Positions 25,540 through 35,688 of a stretch of 64,000 nt of DNA are shown one piece after another. Position numbers and translations under genes: made by a program. The notes below the pieces were generated by a model. The model was not told the DNA's origin. It saw only the letters and a list, made by a program, of their open reading frames with translations, and ran no database searches. How positions within the stretch are numbered: the stretch's first letter is position 1; each line of letters starts with the position of its first letter. Where the stretch lies: assembly GCA_008711295.1 (NCBI GenBank), contig VUYV01000100.1:989106-1053105 (forward strand), read 5' to 3'. This DNA is from Anarhynchus alexandrinus. Lineage: Eukaryota > Chordata > Aves > Charadriiformes > Charadriidae.

Positions 25540-26218
25540 GCCCAGGGGAGAAAAAAGAAAGAAAAAAGTTGGGCAAGGGAAGGGGAGAAAGCTGATAGAA
25601 GGTTGGTGAGCTGCATAATAAAAATTACAATATAATTTCTGATAAAAAGGAAGAGAATGGAAAAAAAAAAGTGACAAATTAAAATGCTGAGAAAGATGCT
25701 AGTGAAGTAATCTAAATTTTGCACACAGCACGCTATACTGAATAGACAAGAAACTGGTCTGTGATTCTTTCTGCATCCAACTGTTTGAGACCAAACTGCT
25801 TAACTGTATGACATGATACAGCTAAAACCGATTTTCTTTCACATACTCCTAGGTCTTGTTATGACTGCCATCACTATGCTGCGTAGTCACAACACAGAAA
25901 TCCTGTTATTTATTAAGATTACAGGATAATTTATCTCTCAAAATGCACCTTGTACATCCTTGTCCTATGCTCCCCTGCATTTCCCAAAGCTATGTGAACA
26001 TCAATGGTTAGAAGGAGATAACAGGTTTGTGGAGATGGCACTGAATCTACCTGATATTTGGTCTTGCTGGATCATAATTTCCCAGAATGCCCCATCACTG
26101 AGTCAATAGAAAATGTTACAGAATATCACCGTATATGAAGATGCTATAAACCAGGAGACAGAATATGAAGGCAAGCTAGCAGTGTCAGGCACTGAACTCT
26201 GGGCAAGGCCTGTATTTT

Positions 26219-26246
26219 CCTTTTTTTTTTTTAAAAAAAAAAAGGC
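26219..26246. repeat. Perfect 28-bp palindrome CC-T12-A12-GG
   Basis: Twelve T (26,221-26,232) are followed directly by twelve A (26,233-26,244), flanked by CC and GG, so the palindrome is perfect over 28 bases. It would be strongly bent or cruciform-prone and nucleosome-disfavouring DNA. An alternative origin is two abutting retroposon poly(A)/poly(T) tails, but no element is visible on either side. Confidence 0.95.
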
Positions 26247-28772
26247 ATGTTCATTTGTGGTGAGAAAAGAAAAATACCTGAAGCCCTAAGGCTAATTGCT
26301 AGTTGTAAAGTGCAGTCTGCTTCCCTCACCATACTGAGAGGCGCTTCAAATTTATTACTTGCTGTGTTGCTTTAGGGGCAGATTTGTGAAAGGGGCAAGA
26401 GCTTGAAATAATTCACTTAATGGACCCTCAGTCATTTAACCAGCTAGTTCAGATGGAAGCAGTGCTCTGATTAAAGGGGAGCTGCTGATACAATGAATGA
26501 CTTCCATGAAAGCCAAATGGAAATGGCTTGGGGAAGGAGGGGGGGAAGGGTGGAAGAGGAAAGATGAAGGTAGGAGGCAAGATCACCGCAATGCAGATTA
26601 GAAAAGGTGACAGACCAATCTATCACAGCCTGCAAAGGTAGAAGGACTTTCTGGAGAAGACTGTGAAGCAATATAACATGAATAACAAGACTGTAACCAT
26701 TCATGTATTTCATGATTGAACTATATCTACAAATAACTCCCTCAAGAGATGACAAGTCTTTTGCCTCAATAACAACACATACTGTATTTCTTTTGATAGA
26801 CTACAAAGGTTGCTTTCTCACTCATTTGAAATATTCATACCTATGTGGAAAACAAACCTGGAACACACAAAATCACTAGCTTTTTCTGTTTTCCAGTCTC
26901 ATGTTTTTCCCCTCTTTTTGGTTTCTATGATCTGCAATGCTCAACGAGAAGTCAGGGTAAGGGCAGCTGAGTGAAACTCCAGTGGGTGGTTCAGAGTCTC
27001 TGCTTGCTGCTGCCCAGCATGCCACAGCTCTTCAGAACCACATCCAGCAAAGAATGTAGGACCGACATCTTTCCTCTGTGGGAGCCTGCCTGACCAGTGG
27101 GAACATCTCTGCTGTCAGTACCAGGTTTATGACTCACAGCCAAACAGCTGGAGTTTCATATATCAAGGGATAACAACACAGAATTGCAAGCCTCCTTCCC
27201 TTTCTCTTGCTTTTTTTTTTCTTTAGGAATACACAGACATACATATATACTTGTTCATGTTGCCGTGTTTCTTTCCACTCAGAATAGAAAATATATATAT
27301 GAACCATGTGTGTATTTGTTTAATTAAACAATGTAAGCTACCTCTTCTACGTGACTATTTTTAATGCAATTGGGACAGAGTATAGAGGTGCTTTCTCTTT
27401 GCTTTCATGCTTTTGGTTCTCTATTATCTGTTTCACTGAGTTTACACAATTAAATTAGTCACTTCTGTTAATACTCATTCAGTGACATATGAGTTCTACA
27501 TTTTGCCTTGTAGTCTACCAGAGAGGTAAACTTACTACTTCTGGTTTCACTTAATTTTAAGAAAATACTTGTTCTTCCTTCTGACTCTCAGTATGCTGTA
27601 GGAAGCAAAAAGAATACAGCAGAATATAGACCTATGGAAGCTATTGTTTCCTAAAATAATAACCTTTTTTTTGTACCAAGAAGGGTGACCTTTTAAAAAA
27701 AAAAAAGTCATTTTGGTGAATAACATATTTTGAAAAATGTAAGTGTGATTTCTATGTCCTTTGATTTTACTTTGATTACATTTTTAGTGAGTACAAAATA
27801 ACTCAGCTTTGATATTTTTTGTGAAACGAATCCATCTGCAGAGTCTGACCTAGAACTCAAGCAGTCCTCTATTCACTGCTGCTAACAGCAAACTGGGGGA
27901 GAAGACAACAGCTCATTTATGAACATCCTGCCTGTACATTTTCTGTATGTTAGAAAGCATGCATATACTTTTTACAACTCTATATAATCTTGCAAATTTA
28001 ACATTAACCAAAGTGAGACTGTGTATTGACCTCTGTCAGATCAAGGATCTCCTGCATTCAGATTATTTATTAATATAACAGAGGTGGAACATGTGTATGT
28101 CTCAGTATTTGCATCCTGAAGGAAGGTGAGGGACAGAAAGATATAAAGCTGTCTGTTGTTGTCCAACTAAGAGCAAAACTCCACCACTAAACAAAATAAA
28201 CTTGAGCTTTCAACATCATCTTAGTTATTGTTTCTATATGTAATTATGTGCAGCATGGACTTCTCCTTATCTAAAGAACAAAAAAAGTAGTGTAGAATCC
28301 AGAGAGAAGGGATTTTTTTCAGGTTGTGTCACACTGGAGGCAAGTTAAATCCATCTGTGGGTTTTTAGGGTTAGTTCTGCAACCCTCTGTTAATCGCATT
28401 CTCAATGGGAAGTGATAGCGTTGCTCCTGTTCCCTTATACACTTCTGTCCTTCATCCACATCCCAGCTGCATTTAGAGTCAGCTAATTTTAGTAAGCAAC
28501 TGTATTTAGTTTTCTTCTTCACCTATTTTTACTGCAGTAAGTGATTTGTCAGTTTCAGGCCTTCCTTTCTCCAGGCACCTGGATACTACTTCAAATGCAG
28601 AGATTATGCTTGAATGGATCAGATAGGGCTTTTAAGAACTTGATAAGGTTGTCATCCTTCATGCAAATGAGCATTTCTATATTACTGACATGCTAGTTTT
28701 TGTCTATTTGCAGAGAAAATGCTAGGGTGGTGAGGAGATGACTGGGTTACAAATAAGGAGTCTTCTCCTCCT

Positions 28773-28798
28773 CCCCCCCCCAAAAAAAAAAAAAAAAA
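28773..28798. repeat. Abutting C9 and A17 homopolymers
   Basis: Nine C are followed immediately by seventeen A. It is a low-complexity, sequencing-error-prone junction. Confidence 0.95.
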
Positions 28799-29530
28799 GA
28801 GATAAAAGAAAAAAAGAGATACAGAGACAAAATAGCTTGGCAGCATAGCAACTTTATCTTTCCTACCCACAAGAATATCTCTGCTAGCTAGGGGTGATAT
28901 GTTATTTCAGTTATCTTTTGACACATCGCCCCATAGGCAAAATGGGGATCTCAGTTACATAAATGGAAATGGGGAGAAAATTCATTTAACTTGGTAGTTG
29001 CACACACCAGTGTAAAACTTGTCAAAATTAGAACAGAAGGAGGGACTAGGGAACCGTTCTGATTCTGCTATAGCCCTAAAGACTTCACTGGTGACTTGTG
29101 GTTTACCATGACACTAGTGAGAGGAGGAGCAGGTTCTGGATTTATTCAACAGATTTGCAGGGATACATTTTCTGAGGAGAAATGTGCATTCACAATGCTG
29201 ATCCTTTTCTTTTGCTCAAAAAGTAAATGCTACTGCTTGTCTCTCAGCCTTTTCAGGTAAGAAAGTATTGACATTGACTTAAATGCAGAGGAAAATGTAA
29301 CCAGCAAGTCTGTGTGTTCAGATGCACTGAGATTTGCACAGAGACTTGCACAGACTAAGTTATGAAGTTGGTTCAGGTATGCAGTCTTTCAGTGATCTTT
29401 GCAAGACCCTCTATTTTGTGTCATAAGTAAAATATAAAATGTATCTACCTAATATAGTTTTAACTCACTCTAATTGTTGTGCCACAAAAACACAAATAGA
29501 CAAAACATATAAAAAAGTACTAGGAGAATC

Positions 29531-30389
29531 AGAGAGTCCGAGAAAGAGATAGGCTGGTGGAACCATGCTCTGCCCTTACTGAGACAGAAATGGGAACAGC
29601 CACCAGAAAGAAAACAAGATCAAGGGGACCCTGTATCCTCCCCCCAGACAGACTGAAGGCAGTAGCTTAAAGGGTGGGAGTGAATGGAGGCAAGTCCACA
29701 CCCAGGGAGGCAGACGAACCCCTCCTTGCCTACCTTTCCTTCCCAAGTGCCTCTATACAACAGGTACGAGGCTCTGGATGTGGAAGGGCAGTCAGTGGAT
29801 GATGGGGATAATGGTCCATCTTCTCCACAGATGTTGCCAAGGTCAGAAAGGCCTACCATCTGTATCACAACCACCTCCACAAGGAAAAAAAGATGGCTTA
29901 TAGTTGTAGGCAACTCCCTTCTGAAGGGAAGAAAGGGTCTAATATGTTGGACAGACCCTCCTCTTAGGGAAGTCTGCTGCCTCCCTGGAGCCCAAGTTAA
30001 GGACATCACTAGGAAACTTCCAAGCTTGGTATAGCCCTCAGACTACTGGCCATTATTGCTCCTCCATGTGGGTGGCAATGAAAACACAACATCTAATCCA
30101 AGGGCAATTAAGAGACTTGGGACAGCAGGTAAGGGAATCTGGAGCACAGGTTATTTTTTCCTCTTTCCTTCCAGTTGCGGGCAGAGACTTTGGAAAAAAC
30201 AGATGAGCCCAGTGTATTAATGCATGGCTCCATGGCTGGTGTCACTGAAAAAATTTTGGTTTTTGCAATAATGGCATGGCGTACATGGCACCAGGCCTGC
30301 TGGCATCAGATGGATTTCACCTTTTTCAAAAGGGGAAGAGGGTCTTTGCTCATGAGCCAGCTGGGTTCATTGACAGAGCTTTAAACTAG
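29531..30389 (+). pseudogene. CR1 ORF1 with SGNH/GDSL esterase domain, broken
   Basis: CR1 ORF1 encodes an RNA-binding/accessory protein whose C-terminal half is an SGNH-type esterase. Visible here are an upstream basic segment, the 'VPLYNRYEALDVEG' linker, and esterase block I 'VVGNSLLKG' (29,903-29,929). The canonical Gly-Asp-Ser has become Gly-Asn-Ser, with the nucleophile Ser at 29,915. The conserved 'REVCCLPGA' follows, then 'LLLLHVGGNE' (His at 30,065, Asn at 30,077) and the catalytic Asp/His block 'SDGFH' (Asp 30,309, His 30,318). The frame ends in '..DRALN' and a TAG at 30,387. Breaks include early stops at 29,654, 29,663 and 29,681, a TAG at 30,032, a further stop near 30,204, and at least one frameshift between the middle and the C-terminal block. 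It cannot make an intact protein. The family assignment is confident; exact frames are read by eye. Confidence 0.9.
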
Positions 30390-30628
30390 GTTTGAAGGGG
30401 GAAGGGGACAACATCAGGTTTGTCCGTGACAAGCTGTGGGATGACACACCAAGGTTAGAGGGATGGTGTGTTAGTGAGGGCCTTCAGACTGTTGCTCTGA
30501 CATGTGCTGGCTACACTGCAGCACACTTAAAGTCTTACAGAGATGACCCAGGGGCTCCTGAGGTAATAGGAACCAAGATGGAAACAACAGTGAAAGACCT
30601 CAAAGGAATTAAGGGGTGTTCCTCTAAG

Positions 30629-30772
30629 AAGGTGAAATGGCCGACAGCCCAGCTGAAATGCCTCTACACCAATGCATGCAGCATGGGCAACAGACAGGAG
30701 GAGCTGGAAGCCAGCATCCTGCTAGAAAGCTATGACCTAGTTGCCATTACCGAAGCTTGGTGGGACGAATCC
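30629..30772 (+). pseudogene. CR1 ORF2 N-terminus, start of AP endonuclease domain, truncated
   Basis: This is the beginning of the CR1 polyprotein, an apurinic/apyrimidinic-type endonuclease that normally precedes the reverse transcriptase. The frame (phase of 30,650) reads 'LKCLYTNACSMGNRQEELE' and then 'ESYDLVAITEAWWDES'. These match the conserved first two blocks, including the metal/DNA-binding Asn (30,671) and the catalytic Glu in 'ITEAWW' (30,752). The remaining endonuclease blocks and the whole reverse transcriptase are absent. After 'WWDES' the frame runs by chance into the 3' UTR to a stop at 30,821. It is non-functional as a nuclease. The intact short frame suggests the element was not very old when it inserted. 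Confidence 0.9.
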
Positions 30773-30904
30773 CTGGAAACATTCATGGTCAGGTTGGACA
30801 GGGCTCTGAGCAACCTGATCTAGTTGAAGATGTCCCTGCTGATTGCAGGGGGGGTGGACTAGATGACCTTTAAAGGTCCCTTCCAACCCAAACTATTCTA
30901 TTCT
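30770..30904 (+). repeat. CR1 3' UTR of the deleted element
   Basis: It starts with the conserved 'GGTCAGGTTGGACAGGGCTC' block, continues through 'GATGTCCCTGCTGATTGCAG' and 'GGACTAGATGACCTTTAAAG', and ends in 'CTTCCAACCCAAACTATTCT'. The terminal octamers have degenerated into CTATT/CTTATT units. The diagnostic bases differ from those of the second CR1 end at 31,006, so the two belong to different subfamilies or lineages. Confidence 0.9.
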
Positions 30905-31005
30905 TATTCTATGGTATGGTATGGTATGGTATGGTATGGTATGGTATGGTATGCTATGCTATGCTATGCTATGCTATGCTATGCTTTACTATGCTTTGCT
31001 ATTCT
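30905..31005. repeat. (ATGGT)8 / (ATGCT)n pentanucleotide array
   Basis: Eight perfect ATGGT units (30,911-30,950) switch to six or more ATGCT units (30,951-30,985) and then degenerate TTACT/ATGCT/TTGCT/ATTCT units. The array sits exactly where the CR1 terminal octamers should end. It probably arose by slippage from the CTATG part of the octamer. Confidence 0.95.
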
Positions 31006-31103
31006 ATGTCCCTGCCTATAGCAGGGGGGTTGGAACTCGATGATCTTCAAGGTCCTTTCCAACCTAAACCATTCTATGATTCTATGACTCTATGATTCTA
31101 TAC
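31006..31103 (+). mobile_element. Second CR1 3' end, 5'-truncated
   Basis: About 100 bases of CR1 3' UTR in the same orientation as its neighbour: 'TCCCTGCCTATAGCAGG', 'GGAACTCGATGATCTTCAAG', 'CTTTCCAACCTAAACC', then four terminal octamers (ATTCTATG, ATTCTATG, ACTCTATG, ATTCTATA; 31,071-31,102). The sequence differs at diagnostic positions from the first copy, so it is not a simple duplication of it. It looks like a separate insertion or a recombination product within the pentanucleotide array. Confidence 0.92.
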
Positions 31104-31852
31104 TATTGTATGCTATTCTAAACAATGCTTATATTTACATAAATGAAATGCAATCCTTGAGAAGAGTTGCACCATAAATCCCATAACTGTCATGTACTAA
31201 AATGGAATGCTTGTGAATTTAAGGGCATATATGTCCTTGTGCCCTGATGCCATCTCAATGTCCCTTCATGTAACAGTTCTCATGGGCATGGCTCACATGG
31301 TATGGAATACCTTGTGTCCCATGTCAGATCCTTGGGAAAATTAACCCTATCCCTCCCAGAACCAGGACACAATGAGAATGGAAAAAAACCCCAAAAGCTT
31401 TAATACACATGCTGTCTCAAAATAATGTGTTTTCTGAAGATATAATGAAGTAGCTATAGAACATACAACACACTGTCACCTTTTAGATTTTCTGGGTCAT
31501 TTCACAGGACAGTTGCAATATGTTGCCTAAGAAGAGTGATGTGCCCAGGAGAGGTATTTCTTTTTAAGGTGTTGAGAACCCTCTGTTACTGATGAAGGAT
31601 AAGATTGGTATTGCGTCAAAGATAAAGGCCAGTGTAAAACAGCTACAGATAAGTCATGTTTCTGAGGAATTTTCAAGGTGTTGAAGTGAATTTAGATAAT
31701 TTTATAAGCTTGCTGTTCTTACTATTTCAAAATAATGTTTGTTTGTGGTACAGGAGTAAGAGAACTCCACTGAGTTCCCAGTGTGCCCAGTGTTCTACAA
31801 ACTCATAGCACAGGTACAATTCTTCTTTTTGGGTCTTGCAGGTGAAATGGTC

Positions 31853-31881
31853 AACACACACACGCACACTCACACACACAA
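31853..31881. repeat. Interrupted (CA)n microsatellite
   Basis: CA dinucleotides are interrupted by CG and CT steps. It is the window's main CA tract. Confidence 0.9.
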
Positions 31882-34649
31882 AAGAATGCAAAATCGCAGA
31901 ACCAGTCAACTAGGACTTAGGATGTTTTAGGAACAAAGAGACTATCCTTTACAAACTGCTCTTGAAAGACTGTAGAATAATTTTCAGCTGAACTTCTGTG
32001 TGTGCTGCTTTGTGGGAGATAATACTTCCTGACCCTGCTGACAGTCATTGAACTCGCGGAGCACGAAGATAGACATTGTCATTTCTGTCTTCCCTAGTAT
32101 AAATGGAGATACTCTTCTTTTGGCTGCAGATGTCTCTTCCAGCTTGAAATGCAGCTAGCCCTCTGCCCTGATAAAGAACTAATCGATTGACTAAAAATAC
32201 AGCATTCTGATGTGAAAATGTTCCCTGCTGAGCAGATTTCATAGTAGACTATCGAGATAATAGAGGAGAGGAAAGGACAAACTGTTCTTTAAGACAACAA
32301 AATCATTTTAGTTCGTGCTTTAATTTCAAGTAATTTCATAACCATATGAAGTGCTGTTATTTCTCAAATTCCTTTCATCTAGTTCACTGATTACATTTTG
32401 TCTGGTATGAAGAGTATCTCACATTAAATCCCTTACTCTTCAATTGATAAAACACATCTTGTCTCTCTTTCTTTTTCTCCTCTCTCTGCTGAGATTGGTT
32501 CACGCAATCATAACAAAAAAGTAATCAACACACACTTGAGAGAGTGAAAGTATGTCAAGGAAGGTAAATTGAAGCACTAAATCAGGAGACAACAGTGGAT
32601 GAAAAGGTAACTTAAGACCTTCTATAAAATGCTGGAAGATGTGAGGAAGGAAACATTTATGGAATTAACCTTCCATGCTGCGGGTGATCCCAAGTGCTAC
32701 AGCTTTTCACGCTTTATCGTGTGTCTACCCCATAATCAGGGTGGGAAGGAGAAAAGATTGCTCTTTATGAACAATTAAAATAAAACCAAATATTAAACTG
32801 TGTATATTTTTCTTCTCATTATGCATTAAATGAGCAAACACCAGTTTATCTCCTGCTCACTTTTTTTCCTCTAACTTCTCTTGTTAAAAGGCATTAAAAA
32901 TCTTTTATACTACATGGACAGATAGGAAACTTAATTACAGTGCTTCTGAAGTGCTTTGAGATCTTGAAGTGAATGTTATTGTGCCTTGGCAAAAAAAAAA
33001 AAAAAAGATTTCTTTTCTTTTCCATTCTTCTGCTCACTGCTTTACAAAGCCTCTTTTATATTCGTGACTTCATTTCACCACCTGCCTGAAAGGGGGGATG
33101 GGCTTCCTATCATAGTAGCCCATAAAGTAGAGTATAATCTGCTGCAACAGGTTAGCACTAGAGATAGCTTTGTAACATATAGTCAGAAAAAGAGCTCTAT
33201 TCTTTGATCTTGAATAATTTCACATTGTATGTAAGCTTCTCAATATGAGCTTCTGGAGCTTCTGGAACCTAAGTAATCTGAAACTTTTCTGGCGGGCTGC
33301 TAAAGTATCTCACAGATGAGATACTGACTCTGACCAAAACATTGTCTCTGTGCGATTGGAGCTGATAGGCTCCAACATCAGGCCTAGACTGGAAAACTAT
33401 GAGAAAAAAAACTATAAGAAAACCAAGTCTTTGGATCTTAATGTGATCCTTGACCTCTGGAAAGAGTATTCAAAGATTTGGACATGAACAAGTGCAAGGG
33501 AGGCCAGTGTCATCAGCTAAGCAGAAAGTTTAGCTTCTCTTCACAAAACCTCAAATACTTGGCTTTGTTGCTCTATTGTATTTTAAAAGAATTTTTGCTC
33601 TTGACAAAGCTGATGGTTCGGAGCTCAAATACAAAATTACTGATTTATGGAATTATTTTTCCACTTATAACAGGTGTAACTGAACCCCAAGCTCTTACTT
33701 CTGTCTTCTGAAAAAATGGGTAGGTCATTTTTCTAAAATGCACCAGATTTGTGTATCCAATCGTCCCCAAAACATATACATATATAGTCCTTTGAATGTT
33801 TATAGAAGAGTCCTTCCTTTCCTCTTCAAAATGAAAGACTTTTCACTAGCTATTCAGGGCACAAGACATGCAGAGCTCTTTTGATACGTTTCCCTTCATA
33901 GGAGGGTGACATTGTCCATGTTGGACAACAGTTCCCAAGGATAGTTCCGGAAAAATACACGAGCCTTTCCAGCTGAAAGAAAACTGTGTTCTGTCCTCCC
34001 ATCTCATCCACAGAGTAAGGGGTCTGTAACACATCTATACCAGGGCATTGCAATGCCATCCTTCAGAAGGGACAGGGAGAGAAAAAAATAGCTTCCATAT
34101 GGTCTTACATCAGTCCATCACCAGTGGAAAATGTGCATTCATAATTTGCAATTTTTAATCATTTGCAGTAAGCCCAGCTGCCTCCAAGCCTGTGCTGTAT
34201 GCAGTCAGCTCCTGCAATGTTTCTCTTTCTTTACATGGCTCCCTTCTATCTTGGTAAATCATCATTGACTTCCTGACAGTCCCTCAGCACGTGAGAGGGT
34301 GGCAGCAGCAGCTACTCAGTCCAGCTGTGATTAGGGCTGTTGCTTTGGTACTTCACCCTTAGTCATTCTTACAGGTTTCAACAGCCTGTAAATAAATGAC
34401 ACGGGTGAACCCTGCAGCTGGCCAGAACATGAGTAATAGGTTGGGATGCATCTAAACACAGAAATGATCACAGCAAAGCATATCCATCTGTATGAAGGAG
34501 CTGAAGGAACCCAGCAAAGCGGGACAGCTTGGTTCATACATATGTATTTGCACACACACAGACACAGCCAGCAGCATAGCCCTGTGTGCTGAATATCTAA
34601 ACCAAGGATGAGTGGTCAGTCAGAGAATATAGTCAGAGTAAGAATGAGT

Positions 34650-34669
34650 TTTCTTCTTCTTCTTCTTCT
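34650..34669. repeat. Short (CTT)n microsatellite
   Basis: About six CTT/TTC units followed by TACAC. It is a shorter relative of the array at 9.4 kb. Confidence 0.88.
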
Positions 34670-35424
34670 ACACTCTTGTTTTATTTTCTTCTCCATTCCC
34701 CAAAGAAAAGGTGCACTTTATCATAATCCTAGACTGACTTAAGGCTTGTTGAGAAAAAAAGAACCACTGTGCTATGCAGTGCTGCAGAACCTACTCCAGA
34801 CTCCTTGCAATGTAAGATCAGGGCAGGACACAGTCAGTGATGCATCCTTAAGACAGGGAATAATATTCATCTGCACAGAATCTAAGTAGCACACTGTAAT
34901 TACAGTGGGCACATGCAATGTGTGACTTCACTTGACCAGAGTTTACCAAACCTGTAGGATGATTTGTAGACAATAAAAGAGTTCCCCAGAAAATATCCTA
35001 CCTCTAAACCCTATGAGAAAAGGTTTAAATCAACATAAAGGTAAGAAATTACATTCTTTCACAGGCTGGTTTAAAAGGTCTTCAGACTCATTCTGTAACA
35101 TTCTATTACGGTCTTCGAGCCCTTTTCACAAGTGATATTTTAATGGGAAATGTTTGTCCTTTTATTTTTTTAAGAAATATAGAATAAGGGTCTTATGTGA
35201 GCAGATTTGTATCCTAACAAAAACAATCTAAACTAGTTTTGTTCGTACCAAGAAATTAATTTGGCCCTTCTCTTTCACAGCATCCTTATTTGTTTTCCCC
35301 TTTCAGATGGGAGTTTTGTTTCAGACTGTCATAAGCAGAACCAGAACAGACCCTATGTCTGTTCTTAAGCAAACCGTTCCAGTGAGCAGCCCTAAACCTG
35401 GGCTACTTCTGGGCCCTGGGTATT

Positions 35425-35688
35425 GTGCCTCGTAGCCCTGATGGACAGATGGGCAGTGTGCAAACAAGTTGCCTATACGACTTATGTGTACAACTGACGT
35501 GTAATGTAACAGCTCTTTTGGGATATTACCAGAAGATAAGTTGCCTGGAAGAGGATGAGTCCAGCACAGCAGACTTCCTGCAACGATACCACAGAAAGCT
35601 AGAATTTGATTTCAGAGCAAACGTTTTTCCCCTGGGCATCCTTTGTGAATCATATTATACTAATCCCAGCTGCACTCCTAAGGAGTAA
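35425..35688 (+). other. Unassigned open frame with a Cys-rich stretch
   Basis: An 87-codon open frame with a stretch 'SCLYDLCVQLTC' that superficially resembles the CLYDLC core of the C8 region in von Willebrand D-type proteins. The rest of the C8 cysteine pattern is missing, no splice-bounded exon is evident, and no neighbouring exons are seen. I regard it as most likely a chance frame. It is listed only because the short match is specific enough for a reader to test. Confidence 0.1.

Larger units (their letters stand above)
25540..29524. other. Non-coding stretch, no gene recognised
   Basis: It holds the T12A12 palindrome (26,219-26,246), a purine-rich tract near 26,530-26,565, short (AT)n at about 27,290-27,300, and a C9A17 run at 28,773-28,798. 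The block around 26,380-26,530 is a weak conserved-element candidate. No exon is recognised. Confidence 0.55.
29525..30904 (+). mobile_element. CR1 LINE, internally deleted (ORF1 + ORF2 start + 3' UTR)
   Basis: A roughly 1.4-kb CR1 copy in sense orientation. In order it holds an eroded ORF1 ending in the esterase domain (29,531-30,389), an inter-ORF linker, the first 45 or so residues of the ORF2 endonuclease (about 30,630-30,770), and then, without any of the rest of the endonuclease or any reverse transcriptase, the 3' UTR (about 30,770-30,904). A full-length CR1 has roughly 2.5 kb more between these points. The deletion junction lies near 'GACGAATCCCTGG' at 30,764-30,776. The 5' end is truncated inside ORF1. 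The element runs into a pentanucleotide array and a second CR1 end. Confidence 0.92.
31104..35424. other. Non-coding stretch, no gene recognised
   Basis: It contains a (CA)n tract (31,853-31,881), an A16 run (32,991-33,006), a (CTT)n short array (34,650-34,669), and unique-looking A/T-rich sequence. Two somewhat GC-richer patches (about 33,860-34,080 and 34,170-34,560) show no family motif. Confidence 0.55.

Noticed and set aside
29620..30009. 129-codon minus-strand frame opposite CR1 ORF1
   Set aside because: It is the antisense shadow of the CR1 ORF1 coding strand.
35425..35688. Possible von Willebrand C8-type exon ('CLYDLC')
   Set aside because: Only the short core matches. The expected cysteine spacing and neighbouring D-domain exons are absent.
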